Assembly (NCBI GenBank): GCA_034659475.1
Contig: JAYEHK010000011.1
Coordinates: 1 to 6,593, forward strand
DNA from: JAYEHK01 sp034659475
Lineage (GTDB): Bacteria > Bacillota > Syntrophomonadia > Syntrophomonadales > Syntrophomonadaceae
Direction of reading: 5' to 3'
DNA: 6,593 nt
A model generated the notes under the pieces. It was not told the DNA's origin, made no database searches, and worked only from the letters and a program-made list of their open reading frames with translations. A program made the translations under genes and the position numbers. Positions 1 to 6,247 of this stretch are shown piece by piece (position 1 is the first letter of the stretch; the number at the start of each line of letters is the position of its first letter).

Positions 1-250
1 TACTTTTTTCGCATTGTTTTTATTGCTTAGCTCCTCGCATTTTTTTGTCTTAATTCCTGGGTCCATTATAAAGGATACATCTCTTTTTTTATTAAAATTG
101 ACTTCTTATTTTTTTGCTAATGCCTAATATAGAAGATTTACTTCTTTGCACAGATCCTGACCCTGTAAATGGAATTGCTTTATTGATCAGGATCATAATT
201 TTTGTCCGATTATGTCTTTCGTGGGCGGTCATTGCGAATAACAGGAAAGT

Positions 251-272
251 ACTTAGGCGGTGGAACCGGGGA
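251..272 (+). promoter_or_regulatory. T-box-like core motif (tentative, possibly vestigial)
   Basis: The sequence GGTGGAACCG at 259-268 equals the core of the T-box antiterminator consensus (GGUGGNACCG), including the UGGN bulge that pairs with the NCCA end of uncharged tRNA. UGGA would fit a tRNA with discriminator U, as in tRNA-Gly, which would suit a threonine-to-glycine operon downstream. Against it, I find no matching 3' strand (CCCC...CCGCC), no clear terminator, and no recognisable Stem I with specifier loop. It is either a degenerate leader or a coincidence. Confidence 0.2.
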
Positions 273-318
273 AACGTAGCTGATTGGGAAGATACCTTAT
301 TATCCTATTGATGTATTT

Positions 319-349
319 TTGTTACCATGCAAAATCCTTGAGATATGAT
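319..349 (+). promoter_or_regulatory. candidate sigma-A-type promoter for tdh
   Basis: A -35-like TTGTTA (319-324) and a -10-like TATGAT (344-349, 5 of 6 matches to TATAAT) are separated by 19 bp, which is longer than ideal. A start near 356 would give a leader of about 36 nt ending in the strong ribosome binding site of tdh. If this is the real promoter, the T-box-like motif lies upstream of the transcript. Confidence 0.35.
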
Positions 350-392
350 GGTTTACAGAAGTTGTTTTGTTAAAAGGAAAGGGGTGCATAGC

Positions 393-1364
393 ATGAAGAG
401 AATTCTTGTAACCGGTGCCCTGGGGCAGATAGGGACCGAGTTAGTCACAAAGCTGCGAAAAACATATGGCAATGAAAACGTGATTGCCAGCGACCTGTCA
501 AAGAATGTCCTGGGAGTTCAGTCGGGTCCCTATGAAACTTTAAACGTTTTAGATGCGAAAAGAATTGGCGAATTGGCAGACAAATATAAAATTGATTTGA
601 TTATTAACCTTGCTGCCTTGTTGTCTGCAGTAGGGGAGGAAAAACCGCAGTTATTATGGAGTGTGAACATGGGGGGGCTGTATAGTGTCCTGGAGGTCGC
701 CAGGGAAAAAGGGTGTGCGGTGTTTACGCCCAGTTCAATTGCTGCTTTTGGTTCCTCGACGCCTGCAGACCGGACACCGCAGGATACGATCCAGCGAACC
801 ACGACCATTTATGGTGTTTCCAAGGTATCCGGAGAGCTGCTCTGTGACTATTACTATAATAAATTTGGCGTAGATACCAGAGGGGTTCGTTTCCCAGGTT
901 TGATTTCCAGTGAAGCACTTCCCGGCGGCGGGACAACCGATTACGCTGTACATATCTACTACGCGGCGCTGCAGGATCATAAATACACCTGTTACATTGA
1001 CAGGGGAACAAAAATGGACATGATGTACCTGCCTGATGCATTAGACGCGATGCTCGGTTTGATAGAAGCAGACCCATCGAAACTATGCCATCGCAATGCC
1101 TTTAATATCACCTCTATGAGTTTTGCTCCTGAAGACATATATGAAGAAATAAAAAAACATATTCCCGATTTTCAAATGGATTATGAGGTTTGCCCAATCA
1201 GGCAGAAAATCGCAGATTCCTGGCCGAATTCACTGGATGACAGCGCTGCCCGTGCTGAATGGAACTGGAATCCGCGTTATGACTTAGCCGCAATGACAGC
1301 AGATATGCTGGAGAAACTGAGTGTAAAGCTGGCTGTTAAGAAAAATAGCTATAAAGCAGGATAA
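393..1364 (+). CDS. tdh: L-threonine 3-dehydrogenase, short-chain (extended SDR) type
   Basis: This 323-residue protein oxidises L-threonine with NAD+ to 2-amino-3-ketobutyrate in the cytoplasm, the first step of threonine breakdown to glycine. The N-terminal Rossmann motif TGALGQIG has glycines at 8, 11 and 14, and Asp33 ends beta-2 as expected for NAD preference. Ser113/Ser114 and the YxxxK pair (Tyr139, Lys143) form the SDR active site. The segments GVRFPGLIS, GGGTTDYAV and MDMMYLPDA, and IADSWPNS near the C-terminus, match the SDR-type threonine dehydrogenase family rather than the zinc MDR type. Length is normal for the family (about 310-325). The ATG at 393 was chosen because AGGAAAGGGG (375-384) sits 8 nt upstream; an in-frame ATG at 345 has no such site and overlaps a likely -10 box. 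Its natural partner kbl starts 56 bp downstream but is broken. Confidence 0.93.
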   Translation: MKRILVTGALGQIGTELVTKLRKTYGNENVIASDLSKNVLGVQSGPYETLNVLDAKRIGELADKYKIDLIINLAALLSAVGEEKPQLLWSVNMGGLYSVLEVAREKGCAVFTPSSIAAFGSSTPADRTPQDTIQRTTTIYGVSKVSGELLCDYYYNKFGVDTRGVRFPGLISSEALPGGGTTDYAVHIYYAALQDHKYTCYIDRGTKMDMMYLPDALDAMLGLIEADPSKLCHRNAFNITSMSFAPEDIYEEIKKHIPDFQMDYEVCPIRQKIADSWPNSLDDSAARAEWNWNPRYDLAAMTADMLEKLSVKLAVKKNSYKAG

Positions 1365-1420
1365 GATTGTTTGTTGAGCGGGGGATTGCTGAGATCATTT
1401 TGGATAGAGGAGGGGAAAAT

Positions 1421-1965
1421 ATGTCAAACGTACATGAATTGCAATATTTACAGGAAAAAGTCCAGGGGCTGAAGGACCAGGGCGTGTATCGTAAACTTCC
1501 CGTTATGGAAGGACCTAATGAAGCAGAAATTATCCTGAATGGAAAGAAAGTAATTAACCTGTCATCCAGCAATTATTTGGGCTTTGCCAATCATCCCCGC
1601 ATAAAAAAAGCGGCTATGGAAGCCCTTGAAAAATACGGGGTAGGTGCAGGCGCGGTCAGAACGATTATTGGGAACATGGATATACATGAAAAACTGGATG
1701 AAGTGCTGGCTGAATTCAAACGGGAAGAAGCCGTCATGCATTTTAATCAGGTTTTAACTGTAATGCAGGAACCATACAGGCCATCACGGAAAAAGGTGAC
1801 CTGATCATTTCTGATGAATTGAATCATGCCAGTATTATTGATGGTTGTCGTCTCTCTGCGGCGAAGAAAACAGTTTTTAAACATGCCGATATGGATGATC
1901 TGGAGAGGGTGCTAAAAGAAAAGCGCCATGATGATTGGAGAATGGGTGGCGATAATAAACTGTGA
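1421..1965 (+). pseudogene. kbl: 2-amino-3-ketobutyrate CoA ligase (glycine C-acetyltransferase), frameshifted and 3'-truncated
   Basis: Intact Kbl is a PLP enzyme of about 395 residues that cleaves the Tdh product with CoA to glycine and acetyl-CoA. The start is clear: GAGGAGGGG (1407-1415) precedes ATG 1421. The first part reads as normal Kbl, with NLSSSNYLGFANHPR and GVGAGAVRTIIGNMDIHEKL. At about 1747 the frame is lost. Frame one ends at 1804, while the +1 frame from about 1750 continues as GFNCNAGTIQAITEKGDLII, DELNHASIIDGCRLS and KHADMDDLERVLKEKRHD. A one-base deletion (AATTCAGGT to AATCAGGT) would explain it. Homology stops near 1924-1932, where the sequence passes into the antisense 3' end of the neighbouring ATPase gene, and a stop occurs at 1963-1965. 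More than half of the enzyme is missing, including the PLP-binding lysine region, so no active enzyme can be made. Confidence 0.9.
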
Positions 1966-2541
1966 ATCCTTTTGAACGAGTTCATGTATTCGGGATAACA
2001 GTGCCATCTGACGCAAGGGCGACAGCGCAGCCTCCGGTTCATCCAGAATATAGATCCCGTGCCCGAAAAACCGGTTCATAATGGTGGCAAAAAATGATTC
2101 TCCATGGGATTGTTCATGTAAAGATCGTCCTCCGTACGAATCGATGATTCGGGCGCCCATTCCTTCACTGTCCAGTTCTTCAATATTGGTAGCGAGGTTA
2201 TAAAAACTTTCGGCACGCAGAAAAAAACCATCATCGGGCCGTTTTGCTTCTTTGGCGAGTCGTATGAACTGATAGAGCTCGGAATGAGAAGCTCGTGTGG
2301 AAAAGGTGAAATTCTTCGTTCCTCCTTCAGGGTTGAATCCCCACGCTATAGCGATTGCTTCCAGTAAAGTGGATTTTCCGGTTCCGTTTTCCCCAACGAG
2401 AAAGGTGACACTGGGGTGAAGAGGAAGAACGCTTAACTTGCTGACTGCTGGAAGACAAAAAGGATAGCTGTTGAAGGAGGGGATCTTTTTGCTCAGGAGT
2501 TCAACATATCGTATATAAGAATGGTTTTGTATTAAACTCAT
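1912..2541 (-). CDS. AAA/ABC-type predicted ATPase (COG3910-like), 3'-truncated
   Basis: The 209-residue product is a soluble single-domain ATPase of the ABC/SMC-like AAA group. Walker A is GENGTGKST (50-58), a signature-like QSHGESF lies at 144-150, Walker B is IYILDEPE (163-170) with catalytic Glu168, a D-loop ALSP follows at 172-175, and the H-loop is ATHSP (His200). The family is usually some 30-50 residues longer; here the reading ends MALFF and stops just after the H-loop, because the last codons come from the antisense strand of the broken kbl gene. The start at 2541 is supported by AAGGAAG on the minus strand about 9 nt upstream. The nucleotide-binding core is complete, so some activity is possible, but the C-terminal end is lost. 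Its cellular partner is unknown; homologues occur as lone genes. The gene converges on kbl and lies downstream of a response-regulator remnant. Confidence 0.85.
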   Translation of the reverse strand: MSLIQNHSYIRYVELLSKKIPSFNSYPFCLPAVSKLSVLPLHPSVTFLVGENGTGKSTLLEAIAIAWGFNPEGGTKNFTFSTRASHSELYQFIRLAKEAKRPDDGFFLRAESFYNLATNIEELDSEGMGARIIDSYGGRSLHEQSHGESFFATIMNRFFGHGIYILDEPEAALSPLRQMALLSRIHELVQKDSQFIIATHSPIIMALFF

Positions 2542-2596
2542 AATGACTACTTCCTTAAATTAGATTTTGCAGGGGAATCAACAGTTAAGTTAAATA

Positions 2597-2731
2597 TTAT
2601 GCGCCTCGCACCGGGGTAATGTTACTTTTTTGTTGGATGGTCTGGAGGATTTCCAGTCCACTTCTTCAGGGCAACATAATATTCAGAACAAGCACATCGT
2701 AAATATCTTTTGCCGGCAGTAGTAACCGCAT
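2597..2731 (-). pseudogene. remnant of OmpR-type response regulator receiver domain
   Basis: Read on the minus strand from ATG 2731, the frame gives MRLLL, then directly KDIYDVLVLNIMLP, a stop codon, and RSGLEILQTIQQKSNITPV, ending at a stop at 2597-2599. This is the pattern of a receiver domain: the opening strand (normally followed by VEDE), the phosphoacceptor strand (YDVLVLDIMLPGRSG, here Asp changed to Asn and Gly to a stop), and the alpha-3/beta-4 stretch ending in TPV before the usual MLTA. About 35-40 residues between the first strand and the phosphoacceptor strand are deleted, and the rest of the domain and the DNA-binding domain are absent. It is a nonfunctional fossil. No histidine kinase remnant is visible nearby. 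Confidence 0.75.
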
Positions 2732-2928
2732 GACTTGTACATTCTTTAATGTCAGGGTGTGAGAAGCAATCTCCCCACACTCTTTGTTTTTATTATATAC
2801 TAAACTACTCATTTACTGCTGATGTTAATCGATATATGAGGCTTCCAAATGAGTTGCTTTTAATTACCACTGGATTAAATCTCGTTTTGTTTTTAATCTA
2901 TATATAGTGTGAAAAATGTATAAATAAT
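2732..2928. other. intergenic region between response-regulator remnant and phosphoesterase gene
   Basis: No gene is recognised. The stretch holds an imperfect hairpin (GTGTGAGA near 2757 with TCT and CACAC up to 2780) followed by T-rich sequence, and a perfect 8-bp inverted repeat (ACTCATTT 2807-2814 with AAATGAGT 2847-2854). A -10-like TATATA lies at 2899-2906 without a good -35 partner; it may belong to the promoter of the phosphoesterase gene. Confidence 0.5.
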
Positions 2929-2931
2929 GAG

Positions 2932-3753
2932 GTGGTAATAATTTTAGTACTTATACCTGTTTTAGTTTTGATGGCTGTTGCTTTCTGTTATCATCAAACG
3001 AGCCATATCCAGGTCGATACGGTAAAGGTATCCATAGAAAAACTTCCGGAAGAATTCAATGATTTTACGATTATTCAGATAACGGATCTACATGGAAAAT
3101 GTTTTGGACAGAACCAGTCACATCTTTTAAATTTGATGGATAAAAAGCACTTTGACATCCTGGTTTTGACTGGAGATATGTTTCGCGATAATGATGAAAA
3201 AAACTCTTTGTGTGTGCTGCGGCATATCATTAATTACGTTCACAGCAAAGAGAAAGCGGTCTATTTTGTAGCGGGGAATCACGATCTGGATGGGGACTAT
3301 GATTATATTTCCAGGACATTACAGCAATGGGGTGTACATGTATTAGATAACCGGTCAGTAACAATTAAACGAAAAGATGCCATGATTCATATCATTGGCA
3401 TCAAGGATGCCTTGTTTGGTATGGCTAATCTGGATGCTGCTGTTAAGAATGTGAACAAAGGCATCAAGATTTTGCTGGCCCATACTATTTTCAAAAGGGG
3501 AGATAAGAGTTTATTTCAAAAGATAAAGCACATGAAGATTGATCTGGTATTGTCAGGACATACACATGGTTTTCAAATCAACCTTTTCCCGTTTTACGTA
3601 ACGGGTGAAGGGCTGTTCCCGAAATACGTAAAGGGCTTACACAGAATACAACAATCCTATATCTACATTAGTCGCGGCCTGGTAACCAGTGGAGTGCATC
3701 TGAGACTATTTTCAAGGCCGGAGCTCACCTTTATTCAATTAGAAAGTGCCTGA
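2932..3753 (+). CDS. membrane-anchored calcineurin-like metallophosphoesterase (YkuE/YaeI-like)
   Basis: The product (273 residues from GTG 2932) belongs to the binuclear-metal phosphoesterase superfamily. An N-terminal hydrophobic segment (about residues 2-19) should anchor it in the membrane with the catalytic domain outside. The metal-binding blocks are all present: DLHG (Asp52, His54), GD (Asp82), GNHD (Asn116, His117), LLAH (His184) and GHTHG (His210, His212). The C-terminal GEGLFPKYVKGL and YISRGL stretches are typical of the YkuE group, whose members act on phospholipid or lipid headgroup substrates in some cases; the substrate here is unknown. The start is uncertain: the ribosome binding site GAGGTG (2929-2934) overlaps GTG 2932, so translation may begin at the in-frame ATT at 2941 (6-nt spacing) or ATG 2971, the last of which would clip the anchor. 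The gene is monocistronic and ends at a strong terminator. Confidence 0.88.
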   Translation: MVIILVLIPVLVLMAVAFCYHQTSHIQVDTVKVSIEKLPEEFNDFTIIQITDLHGKCFGQNQSHLLNLMDKKHFDILVLTGDMFRDNDEKNSLCVLRHIINYVHSKEKAVYFVAGNHDLDGDYDYISRTLQQWGVHVLDNRSVTIKRKDAMIHIIGIKDALFGMANLDAAVKNVNKGIKILLAHTIFKRGDKSLFQKIKHMKIDLVLSGHTHGFQINLFPFYVTGEGLFPKYVKGLHRIQQSYIYISRGLVTSGVHLRLFSRPELTFIQLESA

Positions 3754-3766
3754 AAACCGAATATGT

Positions 3767-3797
3767 AAAAAGCCCGCTGATGAACAGCGGGCTTTTT
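3767..3797 (+). terminator. rho-independent terminator of the phosphoesterase gene
   Basis: A perfect stem pairs AAAAAGCCCGCTG (3767-3779) with CAGCGGGCTTTTT (3785-3797) around a 5-nt loop and ends in six T. It begins 13 bp after the phosphoesterase stop codon. The A run on the left arm means it could also terminate minus-strand transcripts. Confidence 0.93.
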
Positions 3798-3816
3798 TGG
3801 GTTGTACTATTCGAAA

Positions 3817-3866
3817 AATGACACAGTAAGAACGTCCCCCTGTGTCATTCGTCCCCCTGTGTCATT
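3817..3866. repeat. REP-like palindromic repeat with a perfect 17-bp tandem duplication
   Basis: CGTCCCCCTGTGTCATT occurs twice back to back (3833-3849 and 3850-3866) without mismatch. AATGACACAG at 3817-3826 is the exact inverse of CTGTGTCATT at 3840-3849 and 3857-3866, so either copy can form a hairpin with the left arm. A related sequence (TGACAAGGGGACGG) occurs near 6387-6400. Such GGGGACG/TGACAC palindromes are, as I recall, dispersed in Firmicutes genomes and may be mobilised by REP-associated transposases. No transposase is in the window. Confidence 0.75.
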
Positions 3867-3874
3867 GCAGAAAT

Positions 3875-3928
3875 AATACTATTTTGTACGCTCCTCTCAT
3901 AGCCATGAGTGAGAGGGGCGATAGTATT
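3875..3928 (+). promoter_or_regulatory. long imperfect hairpin overlapping the MATE start region
   Basis: AATACTAT (3875-3882) pairs exactly with ATAGTATT (3921-3928), and CGCTCCTCTCA (3889-3899) pairs with TGAGAGGGGCG (3910-3920) with one G-T wobble. There is a 6-nt bulge (3883-3888) on the left arm and a 10-nt loop (3900-3909). The only in-frame ATG (3905) sits in the loop, and the best ribosome-binding-like sequence, GAGAGGGG (3911-3918), sits in the right arm. It could act as an operator palindrome or as a translation-controlling RNA hairpin; which one cannot be told from sequence. Confidence 0.5.
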
Positions 3929-5341
3929 AACACGAATCGATTAAATGATTATTCTGTAGGAAGATTGCTTGTTAACCTGTCATTTCCGGCGATGGTGGGG
4001 ATGGTTCTTTATTCCCTTTTTAGCTTGGTGGATACATTCTTTGTGGCCAGGCTGGGTGCTGATGCGCTGGCGGCCCTGACCTTATGCATTCCGATAGAAT
4101 TGCTGCTCTGTTCGGTGGGGACAGCTACGGGTGTAGGGGTTACTTCCTTGATCTCTCGAATACTGGGAGAGCATAATGTGCAGATGGCAAATCGAGTGGC
4201 ATGGCATGGGATCATGATCTGTATGGTTTATGGTTTGCTATTTGCCTATTTTGGTCTTCAAAATATGGATTTTTTATTACGATTCTTCGGTTGTACAGCT
4301 GAACTTTATGTACTGTGTAAGCAATATCTTACGGTTGTTCTGTTTGGATGTTTGGTGATTTTTGTACCGCTGTTTGCGGGGAGTATTGTCCAGGGAGAAG
4401 GAAATACAGTACTACCGACCATAACTTCGTTGGTGGGGATCTGTCTAAATATTTGTTTAGACCCGATATTTATGTTTGGTTTTGGCCCTATACCAGAAAT
4501 GGGGCTTCAGGGGGCAGCGATTGCACGAATCCTGGCCCAGATAGGTGCAACAGTATTGATTGTGACCATTATGATTAAACGTCCACTCATGCTGACCTGG
4601 TCGGTAAAAAACATCGCTCCTCGTTTAAGCGTTCTTTCCGACATTTATAAGGTGGGATTTCCTACATTGGTCATGGAAATCATTTTTGTCTTTATTATGG
4701 TTCTGTTGAACAAAACACTGGTGGGATATAACCATACGGCGGTAGCTGCGCTGGGGGTTTTTATGAGGATTCGGTCTCTGTTTTATCTGCCCATTTCCGG
4801 TCTGGCCCAGGGGGTTATGCCCATTGCAGGATTTGCTTACGGGGCAAGAAATTATGATCGGGTCAAAGAAGTAATGATCAAAGCATCTGTTCTTTCCTTT
4901 GTTGTGCTCCTTGCGGGATGGTTTTTAATGCAGTATCACTCCATGTGGGTGATGAGCTTCTTTTCAAACGATCCAGCCCTGACGTTTGTAGGTATCAACT
5001 GTATGAAACTGGCAACCATCTTCTTGCCTTTCATGGGGCCGATTATTATCCTTTATACGGTTCTCCAGGCGGTTGGACAGGGGGTTTCAGCTATGTGGCT
5101 TTCGTTGATTCGCACCCTGGTTTTCTTCCTGCCTGCTATTATTATTTTGCCGCACTATTTTAGCCTGAACGGTGTCTGGCTGGCGTTCTCTATCTCCGAG
5201 GGGTTATCTATTTTGTTGGCCTTTGTGTTTTTTGTCAGGTTGTGGAAAGATCTTCAAGATAAACAACGCTATACGGTCATGGTGATGATTAAGCAAAAAA
5301 CCTTCTGGCAACGGATGAAGATCTGGTTGCAATGGAAATAA
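3905..5341 (+). CDS. MATE family multidrug/cation efflux transporter
   Basis: This 478-residue membrane protein belongs to the MATE family (two MatE domains, 12 expected membrane segments), which exports drugs or other organic cations using a Na+ or H+ gradient. The first half has the family opening SFPAMVGMVLYSLFSLVDT with Pro28 and Asp43, then the conserved stretch NICLDPIFMFGFGPIPEMG and GAAIA around TM6. The second half repeats the fold, with LGVFMRIRSLFYLPISGLAQ and MPIAGFAYGARNYDRV. Length and architecture are normal for MepA/DinF-like members; the exported compound is unknown. The ATG at 3905 best fits the family N-terminus, but it has no ribosome binding site upstream. A strong GAGAGGGG lies just downstream, 7 nt before an in-frame ATT (3926). 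A farther GTG at 3842 falls inside the repeat and is unlikely. The stop lies 3 bp from that of the convergent MBL gene. Confidence 0.9.
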   Translation: MSERGDSINTNRLNDYSVGRLLVNLSFPAMVGMVLYSLFSLVDTFFVARLGADALAALTLCIPIELLLCSVGTATGVGVTSLISRILGEHNVQMANRVAWHGIMICMVYGLLFAYFGLQNMDFLLRFFGCTAELYVLCKQYLTVVLFGCLVIFVPLFAGSIVQGEGNTVLPTITSLVGICLNICLDPIFMFGFGPIPEMGLQGAAIARILAQIGATVLIVTIMIKRPLMLTWSVKNIAPRLSVLSDIYKVGFPTLVMEIIFVFIMVLLNKTLVGYNHTAVAALGVFMRIRSLFYLPISGLAQGVMPIAGFAYGARNYDRVKEVMIKASVLSFVVLLAGWFLMQYHSMWVMSFFSNDPALTFVGINCMKLATIFLPFMGPIIILYTVLQAVGQGVSAMWLSLIRTLVFFLPAIIILPHYFSLNGVWLAFSISEGLSILLAFVFFVRLWKDLQDKQRYTVMVMIKQKTFWQRMKIWLQWK

Positions 5342-5344
5342 TAA

Positions 5345-6247
5345 TTAGCCCTTCTGGTAATAATAAAGCTTTCCGCTTTCAATCTGGTAATCGAGTTGCT
5401 CCCTGTGATAGAGATAGGCAATAATTGCACCAGTGGTTGACAGGGAAAAATAGTATTCTTTGAAGTCAAAATGCAGGTCTTTGAGAATACTCAGTTCTTC
5501 CAGCAATTCTTCTCTTGTTTTAGGCTGTGCCATGAGTTCCAGGGACAAACCAAGATAATGTTTAACATTGGCCCGGTTGATATTTATCAGATCAATGATC
5601 TCTGCCTGAGAATAAATCTTGGCTGCATGACTCAGGACGAAAAAGTCATAGTCCAGTTCTGCAATTCTATCATAACTTCTGAGCTGTGCCTCAATGTCAA
5701 AGAGAAAGGGCATAGAATACTTTTCAATAATTTCTTCACTGAAAAGCGCATCTCCCAGATAACAAACCCTGTCTCGAGTGCCCAGGGCGATACTTCCTAA
5801 TGCATGACCGGGCAGGGAGATTACTTCGAATTTTTCATCGTTGATTCTGCTGGTTCCTGGTTCCAGCGTAGAATGTATAATGTTCCCGTGGGCTTTTAAA
5901 AAATGGCGTGAAAGTTCTTTGATAGGGCTCGCGCCGTAGAGATATGTGGAAAAGAAAGTGCCATTTTCAATAAAGAACTGTTCTTCTGCAGATGCGTAAA
6001 TCAAGCACCCAGGATAATGCTCCTGAAAGTACAGGTTTCCCCCGGCATGATCGCTGTGACTATGAGTATTCGCGATATGTTTGATCATCAGACCCCTGTC
6101 CTGGACAAGTTCATCAATCTTTCTGGCCTGCTGTTTGTTATCACCACTGTCAATCAGCAGGGTATACTTATCTTTAAATTGAAATACTCCAATATTTGTA
6201 GGTGCGGGGATGTAATAACTGTTTCCGTTAATCTTTTCAAGCTGCAT
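5345..6247 (-). CDS. MBL-fold metallohydrolase
   Basis: The 300-residue cytoplasmic protein has the metallo-beta-lactamase fold in its first 210 residues and a helical, probably winged-helix, tail (about 215-300). Metal ligands are visible in order: THSHSDHAGG (His62, His64, Asp66, His67), LPGHALGS (His148), YLGDALF (Asp166) and LSHA (His207). This complete set fits a two-metal hydrolase of the glyoxalase-II-like group (hydrolases of thioesters, esters or lactones); the substrate is not evident. The start is secure, because AAGGAGGG on the minus strand lies a few bases before the ATG at 6247. The gene stands alone and converges on the MATE gene with 3 bp between stop codons and no obvious hairpin terminator between them, so transcripts of the two genes probably overlap. 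Confidence 0.9.
   Translation of the reverse strand: MQLEKINGNSYYIPAPTNIGVFQFKDKYTLLIDSGDNKQQARKIDELVQDRGLMIKHIANTHSHSDHAGGNLYFQEHYPGCLIYASAEEQFFIENGTFFSTYLYGASPIKELSRHFLKAHGNIIHSTLEPGTSRINDEKFEVISLPGHALGSIALGTRDRVCYLGDALFSEEIIEKYSMPFLFDIEAQLRSYDRIAELDYDFFVLSHAAKIYSQAEIIDLININRANVKHYLGLSLELMAQPKTREELLEELSILKDLHFDFKEYYFSLSTTGAIIAYLYHREQLDYQIESGKLYYYQKG

Larger units (their letters stand above)
1..392. other. AT-rich intergenic leader upstream of tdh
   Basis: No convincing gene is seen in this stretch. It is rich in T runs at its left end. It holds a small hairpin (AGAAG 131-135 with CTTCT 141-145), a perfect 8-bp inverted repeat (GATCCTGA 153-160 with TCAGGATC 187-194, 26-nt gap), a T-box-like core (259-268) and a promoter candidate (319-349). 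An open frame at 114-311 (TTG start, 65 codons) has no ribosome binding site and its product resembles nothing I recognise, so I do not call it a gene. Confidence 0.6.

Noticed and set aside
1..66. Open minus-strand frame at the left edge starting MDPGIKTKKCEELSNK
   Set aside because: Only 22 codons are visible. It is very Lys/Asn-rich from A runs and has no ribosome binding site or recognised family.
114..311. 65-codon plus-strand open frame starting at TTG
   Set aside because: It has no ribosome binding site and no recognisable domain, and it lies in AT-rich leader DNA with possible regulatory structure.
2622..2780. 52-codon minus-strand frame (GTG start) with Cys/His spacing that resembles a zinc ribbon
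   Set aside because: It overlaps, in another frame, the much better response-regulator match. It has no ribosome binding site, so the zinc-ribbon look is a shadow.
2757..2795. Hairpin followed by T-rich sequence considered as a terminator
   Set aside because: The stem has a 3-nt bulge and the T tract is broken. No plus-strand gene ends just before it.
3833..3866. Two perfect 17-bp repeats considered as a CRISPR fragment
   Set aside because: They are directly adjacent with no spacer, are associated with an inverted arm, and there are no cas genes.
3842..3904. N-terminal extension of the MATE protein from GTG 3842
   Set aside because: The extension is encoded by the repeat and hairpin DNA, has no ribosome binding site, and is absent from the usual family N-terminus.
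5471..5800. Plus-strand open frame of 109 codons inside the MBL gene, and similar frames at 724-1077 (-) and 6357-6575 (-)
   Set aside because: They lie opposite well-supported genes or over the intron RNA, and have no ribosome binding sites or domain matches.
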